Shown here piece by piece: positions 1 to 6,816 of a stretch of 10,179 bases of DNA. A program made the position numbers and the translations under genes. Below the pieces are notes generated by a model, which searched no databases, had not been told where the DNA came from, and was given only the letters and a program-made list of their open reading frames with translations. Source of the DNA: UBA668 sp052034175 (lineage in GTDB: Bacteria; Actinomycetota; Acidimicrobiia; Acidimicrobiales; Ilumatobacteraceae). Each line of letters starts with the position of its first letter. Position 1 is the stretch's first letter. The DNA is taken from contig JBPOIX010000099.1 in assembly GCA_052034175.1 (NCBI GenBank), positions 1-10,179 on the forward strand, read 5' to 3'.

Positions 1-3
1 GTC

Positions 4-32
4 CTGACCGCGCGGAGCGCGCGACCTACACT
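4..32 (+). promoter_or_regulatory. Candidate sigma-A-type promoter of the SGNH-repeat gene
   Basis: A -35-like CTGACC (4-9) is separated by 17 bp from a -10-like TACACT (27-32), which fits the TAnnnT pattern of actinobacterial promoters. Only 8 nt separate the -10 from the GTG start at 41, and there is no Shine-Dalgarno between them. This geometry predicts a transcript beginning at or within a few nt of the start codon, that is, a leaderless mRNA. The call rests on motif match and spacing alone. Confidence 0.45.
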
Positions 33-40
33 CGGAAGCC

Positions 41-1771
41 GTGGACGGACATACTCGAGCTCGCCGGCGGACCTTCTCTCTCGGGGTCGGCCTCGCCCTC
101 GCGGCGGCGGCGCTCGCCGTGCCCTCCCCGGCCGCCGCCGGCATGCCTGCTGCCCCACTGCGCCCCGCCGTGCCGCCGCCCGCCCAGCGTGTGTTCATGG
201 TCTCGGACTCTGTGGGTCTGGGCGCGAAGAACCAGATGATCAACGCCTTCCCGGGTTGGCAGGTCACGGTCACCGGCAAGCCCGGGATCTTCGTCGAGCA
301 GCTGGCCACGAACTATGTGCAGTACCAGCCGCAGAACCTCTTCGGCGACCACGCCATCGTCGCCGGCGGCTACAACTACCCGTACTGGGACCCGCCCCGC
401 TTCGACCGGGCCATCGACCAGATGGTCAACACGCTCAAGGCCAAGGGTGTGAAGCACATCTACTGGATCACGATGCGCGAGGTGACGCCGGCGCTGTTCA
501 GCGGCTGGAACTCCCTCTCCGGCGCGTACAAGACCCTCTACCTCGCCTACCCGGGCGCCAACAACCAGTTGCGCAACGCCCAGTTGCGTCACCCGGAGCT
601 CTCGATCATCGACTGGGCGGCGGTCGCCGAACAGACGGGCCTCACCTACGACGCCATCCACCTCAACCCCACCGGCGCGGCGCGCTACTCCACGCGGGCA
701 GCCAACACCGTGAAGACCGGTGCCACCCGGGTGGCCGCTGGTTCCGTCACCGAGGTCCCCGTCGCCGGCAACTTCGGTGTGCCGGCGGACGCCACAGCTG
801 TGGCGCTCAACCTCACGGTGGTCAACCCACGCCGCTATGGCTGGCTCACCGCGTTCCCGTGCGGTGCCGAGATGCCGGTCGTGAGCAACCTCAACTTCCG
901 CCCCAACCAGGTCGTAGCCAGCAGCGCGGTCGTGCCGATCGGCGTGGACGGCAAGGTGTGCATCTACACCAACACCGAAGCCCACGTGGTGGCCGACGTC
1001 AGCGGAGCGTTCGGCCCGTCGAGCGGGTTCCTGCCACTCGCTCCTGCCCGCGCCATCGACACTCGCTCCACGGGCATGCTCGCCGCCAACACCCCCACCA
1101 CGGTGCACCTCGACGAGGTGCCCGGCGTGCCGGACGGTCCCTTCGTGGCCGTCGTCAACCTCACCGTGCTCGGGAACACGAGCAACGCCGACGTGACGCT
1201 GTACACCTGTGGCACAACCCCGCCCACTGTGCCGTCACGGTCGGTGCGCGCCGGCTTCGTGCAGAGCCTGCTGATGGTCGTCGACACCGACGCCACTGGC
1301 GACATCTGCGTCGTCGTCACCAAGAGCGCCCATGTGCTGGTGGACGTGTTCGGCGCCTTCCCGGCCGACGCGGACATCCACCCGTTCACTTCCCGCCGCG
1401 TGCGGGACACGCGCAGCGAGGCCATGCCCGGCGCCGGGGCCCTTCTCGACCTGCAGGTGAGCGGTTCCCCCGACGTGCCCACCGACCCCCTGCCGACCGC
1501 GGCGAACGTCACGCTCACGCTCACCAGCCCACAGAACATCGGCTACGCCACGGCCTTCCCGTGCGTGAGCGGCCTGCCCAACACGTCGATGGTGAACGTC
1601 GTCCCGAACCAGCAGCAGACCAATGCCGGCCTCGTGCCCATCGATGCCGCCGGCCGGCTGTGCGTGTACCTCAGCACGGCCAGCCATGTGCTGGTGGACC
1701 TCAACGGCTGGACAGGCACCGCGTTCACCCCGCTCACGCCGGCGCGGGCGCTCGACACCCGCACCGCATAG
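41..1771 (+). CDS. Secreted SGNH/GDSL-like protein with three two-cysteine repeats
   Basis: A 576-aa protein starting at GTG, chosen because a clean signal peptide follows: a basic n-region (HTRARRR), a hydrophobic core around residues 12-27, and a probable cleavage after the Ala-rich stretch near residue 33. Residues 50-225 look like an SGNH/GDSL hydrolase: SDS at 55-57 (Ser57 as candidate nucleophile, Ser in place of the usual Gly of GDS), a block-III-like GGYN at 109-112, and DAIH at 204-207 as candidate Asp/His pair. From about residue 226 to the end are three tandem units. DTR recurs at 340, 456 and 572, exactly 116 apart. Each unit has two cysteines exactly 33 residues apart (274/307, 390/423, 508/541), likely a disulphide outside the cell. 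Units carry NLTV-type and HVxxDVxGxF strands and look beta-rich. A role as extracellular esterase or O-acetyl esterase with wall- or glycan-binding repeats is inference; the substrate is unknown. The protein ends just after the last DTR. Confidence 0.8.
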   Translation: MDGHTRARRRTFSLGVGLALAAAALAVPSPAAAGMPAAPLRPAVPPPAQRVFMVSDSVGLGAKNQMINAFPGWQVTVTGKPGIFVEQLATNYVQYQPQNLFGDHAIVAGGYNYPYWDPPRFDRAIDQMVNTLKAKGVKHIYWITMREVTPALFSGWNSLSGAYKTLYLAYPGANNQLRNAQLRHPELSIIDWAAVAEQTGLTYDAIHLNPTGAARYSTRAANTVKTGATRVAAGSVTEVPVAGNFGVPADATAVALNLTVVNPRRYGWLTAFPCGAEMPVVSNLNFRPNQVVASSAVVPIGVDGKVCIYTNTEAHVVADVSGAFGPSSGFLPLAPARAIDTRSTGMLAANTPTTVHLDEVPGVPDGPFVAVVNLTVLGNTSNADVTLYTCGTTPPTVPSRSVRAGFVQSLLMVVDTDATGDICVVVTKSAHVLVDVFGAFPADADIHPFTSRRVRDTRSEAMPGAGALLDLQVSGSPDVPTDPLPTAANVTLTLTSPQNIGYATAFPCVSGLPNTSMVNVVPNQQQTNAGLVPIDAAGRLCVYLSTASHVLVDLNGWTGTAFTPLTPARALDTRTA

Positions 1772-1793
1772 GAAACACGGCACACCTGCCGGT

Positions 1794-1818
1794 TACCCTC
1801 CGGTAGCGGTGGCAGACT
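1794..1818 (+). promoter_or_regulatory. Possible aceE promoter elements
   Basis: The 54-nt gap before aceE has two -10-like hexamers. TACCCT (1794-1799) fits TAnnnT and would leave a ~20-nt leader. CAGACT (1813-1818) keeps the two most conserved -10 positions and lies 7 nt before the ATG, a leaderless geometry like that of other leading genes here. Neither has a convincing -35 box, and no clear Shine-Dalgarno precedes the ATG. Read-through from the upstream gene is also possible. Confidence 0.25.
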
Positions 1819-1825
1819 GCTGCCC

Positions 1826-4540
1826 ATGATCTTTGACGGTTACGTCAACCAACTCCCCGATACCGACGCCGGCGAGACGCAGGAGTGGCTGGACAGCCTC
1901 GATGCGATCATCGAGGTGCACGGCAAGACCCGCGCCCGCTACCTGCTCAGCCGCCTGCTGGACCGCGCCCGCGAGGCCCAGGTCAGCTTCCCCGCCACCG
2001 TCAGCACGCCGTACGTCAACACCATCCCGCGTGAATCGGAGCCGTGGTTCCCCGGCGACGAGCACATCGAGCGCCGCATCCGCCGCTTCGTCCGCTGGAA
2101 CGCGGCGATGATGGTGGTCCGCGCCAACAAGTCCGCGGACGGCATCGGCGGCCACCTCAGCACCTACGCCAGCTCCGCCAGCCTGTACGAGATCGGCTTC
2201 AACCACTTCTTCCGCGGCAAGGACGACGGCAACGCCGGCGACCACATCTACTTCCAGGGCCACGCCGCCCCCGGCATCTACGCCCGCGCCTTCCTCGAAG
2301 GCCGCTTCGGCGAGGACGACCTGGACCACTTCCGCCGCGAGATCGGCCGCGGTGGCCGCGGGCTCAGCAGCTACCCGCACCCGCGCCTGATGCCGGACTT
2401 CTGGGAGTTCCCCACCGTCAGCATGGGGCTCGGCCCGATCAGCGCCCTCTACCAGGCGCGGTTCAACCGCTACCTGCTCAACCGCGAGATCGACGACACC
2501 AGCCAGAGCCGCGTGTGGGCCTTCCTCGGCGACGGCGAGACCGACGAGCCGGAGTCCCTCGGGGCCATCTCGCTGGCCAGCCGGGAGAAGCTGGACAACC
2601 TGATCTTCGTGGTCAACTGCAACCTGCAGCGCCTGGACGGGCCGGTGCGCGGCAACGGCAAGGTCATCCAGGAGCTCGAGGCCACCTTCCGCGGCGCCGG
2701 CTGGAACGTCATCAAGGTCATCCTCGGCTCGAAGTGGGACGCCCTGCTGGCCAAGGACAAGGACGGGGTGCTGCTGAACAAGCTGAACACCACCGTGGAC
2801 GGCCAGTTCCAGCGCTACAGCACCGAGGACGGCCAGTACATCCGCGACCACTTCTTCGGCCCGGACCCGCGCCTGCGGGCGCTGGTGTCGCACCTCTCGG
2901 ACGACGACCTCGTGAACCTGCCCCGTGGCGGCCACGACTACCGCAAGCTGTACGCGGCCTACAAGGCAGCCACGGAGAACCTCGGGTCCGGTGCACCCAC
3001 CGTCATCCTCGCCAAGACGATCAAGGGCTGGACGTTGGGGCCCGGCTTCGAGGCCCGCAACTCCACCCACCAGATCAAGAAGATGACCAAGGAGCAGATG
3101 CTCGACCTGCGCGATCGCCTGCACCTGCACGACGAGATCTCCGACGACCTGATCGAGCGCGAAGGCTTCCCCTACGTCCGCCCGGGCGAGGACTCCATCG
3201 AGTACCAGTACATGATGGAACGCCGCCGCGCCCTCGGCGGGTCGATCCCGAAGCGCCAGATCCGCCCCCGCCGCCCCCTTGCCCAGCCTGCGGACAAGGT
3301 GTTCGCCGAGTTGCGCAGTGGGTCCGGCGAGATGGCCGTCAGCACCACGATGGGCTTCACCCGCCTCCTGCGCAACCTCTGCCGCGACGAGCAGATGGGC
3401 AGGCAGGTGGTCCCGATCGTGCCCGACGAAGGCCGCACGTTCGGCATGGACGCCCTCTTCCCGGAGCTGAAGATCTACGCCTCCCAGGGCCAGAAGTACG
3501 AGCCGGTGGACCACGACCTGCTGCTCAGCTACGCCGAGAGCTCCTCCGGGCAGATGCTCGAGGAAGGCATCACCGAGGCCGGTTCGCTGGCCAGCTGGAT
3601 TGCCGCCGCCACCTCCTACGCCACCCGCGGCACGGCGATGGTGCCCTTCTACACCTTCTACTCGATGTTCGGTTTCCAGCGCGTTGGGGACCTCATCTGG
3701 CAGGCCGCGGATGCCAGGGCGCGTGGCTTCCTGATGGGTGCGACGGCAGGGCGCACCACCCTGCTCGGCGAAGGCCTGCAGCACCAGGACGGGCACTCCC
3801 TCGTGCTCGCCGCCACCGTGCCGCCGTGCCAGGCGTACGACCCAGCCTTCGCCTACGAGGTGGCCTCCATCGTGCAGGCCGGCATCGAGAGGATGTACGG
3901 GGACAACGGGCAGGACCCCGACGTCTTCTACTACCTCACGCTGTACAACGAGAACTACCCGATGCCCGCCATGCCCGCCGGGCTGGACCCTGCCCACATC
4001 GTGCGCGGCCTGTACCGCTGGGCGGATGTCGCCGACGGCACGGAGCAGAAGGCCACGGTGCTCGTCAGCGGCTCCGCCCACGGCGCGGCCCGCGCCGCTG
4101 CCGCCGAACTGGCCGACCGCTACGGCATCCATGTCGACCTGTGGTCGGCCACCTCGTACAAGGTGTTGCGCGAAGACGCGTTGGCTGCGGAGCGGTGGAA
4201 CCGCCTGCACCCGTCGCAAACGGCTCAGGTGCCGCTGGTCACCCAACTGCTCGGCGAGGGCCGCGGCCCGGTGGTGGCAGTCTCGGACTTCATGAAGCTG
4301 GTGCCCGAGCAGGTGGCCCGCTTCGTGCCCCGCCCGTTCGTGCCGCTCGGCACCGACGGCATGGGGCGCAGCGACACTCGCGAGGCCCTGCGCCGCCACT
4401 TCGAGGTGGACGCCGGTCATGTGGCACTCGCCGTGGCCGGGGCATTGGCAGCCCAGGGCACCATCGATGCCGGCGTGGTGGCCGACATCATGGCCCGGCA
4501 CGGCATCGACGCCGACTCCGTCGACCCGTTCACCCTGTAG
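1826..4540 (+). CDS. aceE: Pyruvate dehydrogenase E1 component, homodimeric type
   Basis: A 904-aa protein that, as a thiamine-diphosphate enzyme, decarboxylates pyruvate and passes the acetyl group to the lipoyl group of E2 in the cytoplasmic PDH complex. It aligns end to end with homodimeric E1 (E. coli 887 aa; mycobacterial AceE about 900 aa). The ThDP/Mg motif begins GDGETDEPES (235-244) and ends in NCNLQRLDG (264-272); D236, N266 and Q268 are the expected Mg ligands. Active-site residues by motif match are H110 (GGH), H145 (QGH), H415 (THQ), the catalytic Glu E580 (LEEGI) and H653 (EGLQHQDGHS). The N-terminal ETQEWL helix, the part of E1 that contacts E2 in E. coli, is present. The ATG at 1826 gives an N-terminus about 20 residues shorter than the mycobacterial one but keeps the conserved QLPDTD start. 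No E2 or E3 gene adjoins it, as is normal for actinobacterial aceE. I see no frameshift or missing catalytic residue. Confidence 0.97.
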   Translation: MIFDGYVNQLPDTDAGETQEWLDSLDAIIEVHGKTRARYLLSRLLDRAREAQVSFPATVSTPYVNTIPRESEPWFPGDEHIERRIRRFVRWNAAMMVVRANKSADGIGGHLSTYASSASLYEIGFNHFFRGKDDGNAGDHIYFQGHAAPGIYARAFLEGRFGEDDLDHFRREIGRGGRGLSSYPHPRLMPDFWEFPTVSMGLGPISALYQARFNRYLLNREIDDTSQSRVWAFLGDGETDEPESLGAISLASREKLDNLIFVVNCNLQRLDGPVRGNGKVIQELEATFRGAGWNVIKVILGSKWDALLAKDKDGVLLNKLNTTVDGQFQRYSTEDGQYIRDHFFGPDPRLRALVSHLSDDDLVNLPRGGHDYRKLYAAYKAATENLGSGAPTVILAKTIKGWTLGPGFEARNSTHQIKKMTKEQMLDLRDRLHLHDEISDDLIEREGFPYVRPGEDSIEYQYMMERRRALGGSIPKRQIRPRRPLAQPADKVFAELRSGSGEMAVSTTMGFTRLLRNLCRDEQMGRQVVPIVPDEGRTFGMDALFPELKIYASQGQKYEPVDHDLLLSYAESSSGQMLEEGITEAGSLASWIAAATSYATRGTAMVPFYTFYSMFGFQRVGDLIWQAADARARGFLMGATAGRTTLLGEGLQHQDGHSLVLAATVPPCQAYDPAFAYEVASIVQAGIERMYGDNGQDPDVFYYLTLYNENYPMPAMPAGLDPAHIVRGLYRWADVADGTEQKATVLVSGSAHGAARAAAAELADRYGIHVDLWSATSYKVLREDALAAERWNRLHPSQTAQVPLVTQLLGEGRGPVVAVSDFMKLVPEQVARFVPRPFVPLGTDGMGRSDTREALRRHFEVDAGHVALAVAGALAAQGTIDAGVVADIMARHGIDADSVDPFTL

Positions 4541-4700
4541 TCGAGGCCACGGGGGGCGGCTCGCTGCGAGTCACCGGCAACTCCGACGCCGACGCCTTGA
4601 TGACACGGACGGCACGACGCTGCTGATGGGCACGCTGCTACGGCGGAGAAGGCGGCCCGCCTGGACAAGCAGGACCGCCCGGCCTCGTCCCCGTTGTCGC
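4541..4700. other. Non-coding stretch downstream of aceE
   Basis: The first 160 nt of the gap between aceE and the convergent methyltransferase gene. I see no plausible gene. A small hairpin, GGCTCG-CTG-CGAGTC (4558-4572, six pairs including one G-U), lies 17 nt after the aceE stop. It has no following T-tract, so it is at best a weak terminator candidate. Nothing else is recognisable before the palindromic repeat array. Confidence 0.4.
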
Positions 4701-4924
4701 ACATCCGAGTGACGCGTCGCCCACCCGAGTGAGGCGTCGCCCATCCGAGTGAGGCGGCGCACATCCGAGTGAGGCGTCGCATGCGAGTGGCTACTCGCAT
4801 CCGGGATGGGAGTACTCACTCGCATGCGGTCACTCACTCGGGTGTGGGGCCGTGCACTCGGGTGTTGGGCCGTGCACTCGGATGGTGGGCCGTGCACTCG
4901 GATGGTGGGCCGTGCACTCCGATG
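4701..4924. repeat. Giant imperfect palindrome built from eleven 10-bp cores
   Basis: Five left-hand copies of CAYCCGAGTG start at 4702, 4722, 4742, 4762 and 4780 (the last is CATGCGAGTG). Six right-hand inverted copies, CACTCGGRTG, start at 4817 (CACTCGCATG), 4835, 4855, 4875, 4895 and 4915 (CACTCCGATG). Steps are 20, 20, 20, 18 on the left and 18, 20, 20, 20, 20 on the right. Left and right copies pair about one centre at nt 4803: 4702/4904, 4722/4884, 4742/4864, 4762/4844 and 4780/4826 all sum to 9606. The innermost pair shares the same variant (CATGCGAGTG with CACTCGCATG), as expected if pairing is kept. The 10-nt linkers differ between arms: AGGCGTCGC-type on the left, GTGGGCCGTG on the right. 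The element lies between convergent gene ends, so a bidirectional terminator, a protein-binding array, a structured RNA or a small mobile palindrome are all possible; I recognise no known family. Confidence 0.85.
4781..4827. repeat. Central stem with alternative partners
   Basis: ATGCGAGT (4781-4788) is perfectly complementary both to ACTCGCAT at 4793-4800 (4-nt loop GGCT) and to ACTCGCAT at 4818-4825. Only one pairing can form at a time. The longer pairing extends to 11 bp (4779-4789 with 4817-4827). It encloses a 23-nt near-palindrome, 4792-4814, in which TACTC and CATCC face GGATG and GAGTA. All of this is read directly from the sequence; whether it folds in DNA or RNA is not shown. Confidence 0.6.
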
Positions 4925-4966
4925 AAGCGAAGCCTCGGCTTGACCATCCCGCCACGACATTCCGCC

Positions 4967-5857
4967 CTACGCCAGCGGCTTCACGCACTCCCAGGTGAGA
5001 TGCATGTAGGCCGGCAGGAAGCCGAACCGTGCCGCCGCGGCGTCGTCGGCCACGGCGACCAGGTCGTCCACCCGAGCCGCCGCCAGCATCGAGGCCACGT
5101 CGAACTCCTGGGAGCAACGCGTCGGCCAGTCCGTGGCCCCGGAACGCACGGTGTGCAGCCACTCCGCCGTGCACAACAGCGAGGTCTGGAACCCCACCGC
5201 CCGCAGGTGGTCGACGAGGTCGAACCCGAAGCGCCAGAAGACTGGCGTGTTGTCGCCGTGGAACTCCGGGGTGGTGGGCGGCGCCGTGTGCCCCTGCAGC
5301 AGGGGCACCTGCAGGTACATCCGCCCGCCGGGGGCGAGGACGCGGTAGATCTCGCGCAGCGCGGCGCCGGTGTCCGGCACGTGCTCCAGCACGTGGGGGG
5401 TGAGGATCACGTCGAACGAGGCATCCGGCCGGGCGATGGCCTGCAGGTCCAGCTGCACGACGCCCTTGTGGGCGCTGAGGTCGTAATCCGAGCACAGGTA
5501 GTCGAACCAACGCCCCATCGCCGTGCGGTAGGCCTCCCCCATGCGCGGGCTGGTCTCCAGCAGGCGAACGCCGAGCTGTTCGGGGTTGCGGCTGATGTAG
5601 CACCACAAGAGGAACCGGTCGCGGGCCACGGAACCGCACTGCGGGCAGGTGGCGAACTCGGCGTGCCAGCCGTCGGTGTACTCGCCTTCCCAGCGGCACA
5701 CGAGGCACGCGTTGGGTGCCGCGGTGCGCGGGGCCACCACGGCCCACGGCGACACCGCCGACCCGGCCCATGCAGCGGGGGCGGCGGCGGGGGTGGCCGC
5801 CGGCACGGAACGATGGCGACGAAGGACGCGGCGGGCAACCCGGCGGAGCAGGCTCAT
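4967..5857 (-). CDS. SAM-dependent methyltransferase with zinc-ribbon-like N-terminus
   Basis: A 296-aa protein from the ATG at 5857. An in-frame ATG 14 codons upstream exists, but 5857 fits better: MSLLRRVARR follows, and a TAGCCT -10-like hexamer lies 8 nt before it. Residues 1-18 are very basic and 19-50 Ala/Pro-rich. C51xxC54 and C71PQC74 (in CPQCGSVARDRF) look like a small zinc-binding knuckle. A class I (Methyltransf_11-like) domain follows: LLETSPRMG near 99-107 takes the place of motif I, then DASFDVILTPHVLEHV (145-160) and LREIYRVLAPGGRMYLQVP (167-185). The SAM glycine-rich loop is weaker than canonical. CPxCGS-containing methyltransferases of this layout are often found in surface-glycan clusters, and this one is divergent from an ABC polysaccharide exporter, so sugar or glycan O-methylation is the likely role. 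The acceptor is unknown. It converges with aceE across the palindrome. Confidence 0.83.
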   Translation of the reverse strand: MSLLRRVARRVLRRHRSVPAATPAAAPAAWAGSAVSPWAVVAPRTAAPNACLVCRWEGEYTDGWHAEFATCPQCGSVARDRFLLWCYISRNPEQLGVRLLETSPRMGEAYRTAMGRWFDYLCSDYDLSAHKGVVQLDLQAIARPDASFDVILTPHVLEHVPDTGAALREIYRVLAPGGRMYLQVPLLQGHTAPPTTPEFHGDNTPVFWRFGFDLVDHLRAVGFQTSLLCTAEWLHTVRSGATDWPTRCSQEFDVASMLAAARVDDLVAVADDAAAARFGFLPAYMHLTWECVKPLA

Positions 5858-5865
5858 GCCGCACG

Positions 5866-5871
5866 AGGCTA
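5866..5871 (-). promoter_or_regulatory. Candidate -10 of the divergent methyltransferase gene
   Basis: On the minus strand the hexamer TAGCCT (TAnnnT) sits 8 nt before the ATG at 5857, with no Shine-Dalgarno between. This predicts a leaderless or nearly leaderless transcript. No good -35 box is visible at 16-18 bp. Confidence 0.35.
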
Positions 5872-5906
5872 CTGAGCCCTGCCCCGGATGCGCCGCCACC
5901 GCGGGG

Positions 5907-5912
5907 TATCCT
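5907..5912 (+). promoter_or_regulatory. Candidate -10 of the wzm-wzt-methyltransferase operon
   Basis: TATCCT (TAnnnT, in the context GGGGTATCCTTCG) ends 10 nt before the ATG at 5923. No Shine-Dalgarno precedes that ATG, which again suggests a leaderless start. No clear -35 is seen. The divergent -10 on the other strand lies only 35 nt away, so the two polysaccharide-locus promoters may share control. Confidence 0.38.
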
Positions 5913-5922
5913 TCGACCCACG

Positions 5923-6813
5923 ATGAGCAGCGCAGGTAGACATCCGGGCGACCTGCGTGTGGTCTCTGCTCGGCGCAGCATCCCCACCCATCTGCGCGAG
6001 ATCTGGGGCTTCCGGGAGTTGTTGGGCAGCCTGATCCGCAAGGAGCTCAAGGTTCGCTACAAGAACTCCGTGCTCGGCTTTGCGTGGTCGATGGCCCAGC
6101 CCGTCTTCCTGCTCGTCGTCTACACCTTCGTGTTCTCCGTGCTCGGGCAGGGCTTCGAACGCTTCTCGATCTGGTTGCTGTGCGGGCTGATCGTGTGGAC
6201 GCTGATCAGCACCACCCTCGTCACCGCCACCCAATCGATCACCGCCAACGCCAACCTCGTCGGCAAGGTCCCGTTTCCCCGCGCCGTCCTCCCGCTGGCG
6301 GCCTTCGGCAGTGCGTTCGTGCACTTCATGCTGCAGTTCGCCACCTTCGCCGTCATCCTCCTCGTCACCCGGCACGACATCGACTTCGGCTATGTGTGGC
6401 TGCTCCCGCTCGCCCTGCTGTCGTTGAGCGTGCTGCTGGCCGCGATGGCGCTTGCCTTCGCCGTGATCAACGTGCACGCGCGGGACACCCAGCATCTGCT
6501 GGACCTTGCCCTGGTGGCCATGTTCTGGGCCAACCCGATCGTGTACGAGTACCAACGTGCGGCCACCTGGTTCTCCTCCCACAACCTGCCGTCGTGGCTC
6601 CCGCTGTTGAACCCGTTCGCCACGGTCATCACCACCTTTCAACGCGCCATCTACGGGCGCGCCGCGGTCGGTGGGCGGCAACTCCTCCCGGACACCGGGC
6701 CCTGGTGGTACCTGCGCAACATCGGCATCGTCGGTGGCGTCTCGGTCGGCCTGCTGGCGTGGGCGCTGTGGTTCTTCGATCGCTCCGAGGGCAACCTGGC
6801 AGAGGTGCTCTGA
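5923..6813 (+). CDS. wzm: ABC-2 permease of a polysaccharide exporter (Wzm-like)
   Basis: A 296-aa inner-membrane protein that would form the channel of an ABC transporter moving a lipid-linked polysaccharide across the membrane. The frame is open further upstream, but ATG 5923 gives the normal family N-terminus (about 260-300 aa) and avoids overlap with the divergent gene. Family landmarks are the amphipathic LREIWGFRELLGSLIRKELKVRYK region (24-47), NSVLGFAWSMAQP (48-60) leading into the first membrane helix, KVPFPRAVLPL (115-125), RDTQHLLDLALVAMFWANPIVY (187-208) and LNPFATVITTFQRAIY (229-244). About six hydrophobic segments are apparent (roughly 59-75, 81-100, 122-148, 157-182, 191-207, 265-284). 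It is followed after 3 nt by the ATPase gene. Wall galactan, teichoic-acid-like or O-antigen-like glycans are possible cargoes; the sequence does not decide between them. Confidence 0.92.
   Translation: MSSAGRHPGDLRVVSARRSIPTHLREIWGFRELLGSLIRKELKVRYKNSVLGFAWSMAQPVFLLVVYTFVFSVLGQGFERFSIWLLCGLIVWTLISTTLVTATQSITANANLVGKVPFPRAVLPLAAFGSAFVHFMLQFATFAVILLVTRHDIDFGYVWLLPLALLSLSVLLAAMALAFAVINVHARDTQHLLDLALVAMFWANPIVYEYQRAATWFSSHNLPSWLPLLNPFATVITTFQRAIYGRAAVGGRQLLPDTGPWWYLRNIGIVGGVSVGLLAWALWFFDRSEGNLAEVL
6802..6807 (+). promoter_or_regulatory. Ribosome binding site of the Wzt-like gene
   Basis: GAGGTG inside the end of the permease gene lies 9 nt before the ATG at 6817. It supports that start and fits translation of a downstream operon gene by a Shine-Dalgarno, unlike the operon's leading gene. 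Confidence 0.5.
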
Positions 6814-6816
6814 CCC

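Noticed and set aside
27..41. CACTCGGA near the first promoter as a stray copy of the palindrome core
   Set aside because: It matches only about 8 of 10 core bases, is single, and is better explained by the -10 hexamer; chance is likely in DNA of this composition.
1793..4501. 902-aa minus-strand open frame opposite aceE
   Set aside because: It is the antisense shadow of a high-GC gene; aceE in the + frame is complete with all catalytic motifs.
4656..4685. Rho-independent terminator just upstream of the array (CCTG/CAGG stem)
   Set aside because: Only four pairs can form, with no continuing stem and no T-tract.
4701..4924. CRISPR array
   Set aside because: The period is only 20 bp, the 'spacers' are themselves repeated within each arm, and the two halves are inverted. 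No cas gene is nearby.
4571..4960. Small genes across the repeat array (long open frames rich in His/Ser/Arg)
   Set aside because: The open frames result from the 20-bp GC-rich repeat lacking stops. Their proteins are repeat-derived, have no family likeness and no ribosome binding site.
5716..5922. Longer start for the Wzm-like permease
   Set aside because: It would overlap the divergent methyltransferase gene and add a non-family, low-complexity N-terminus.
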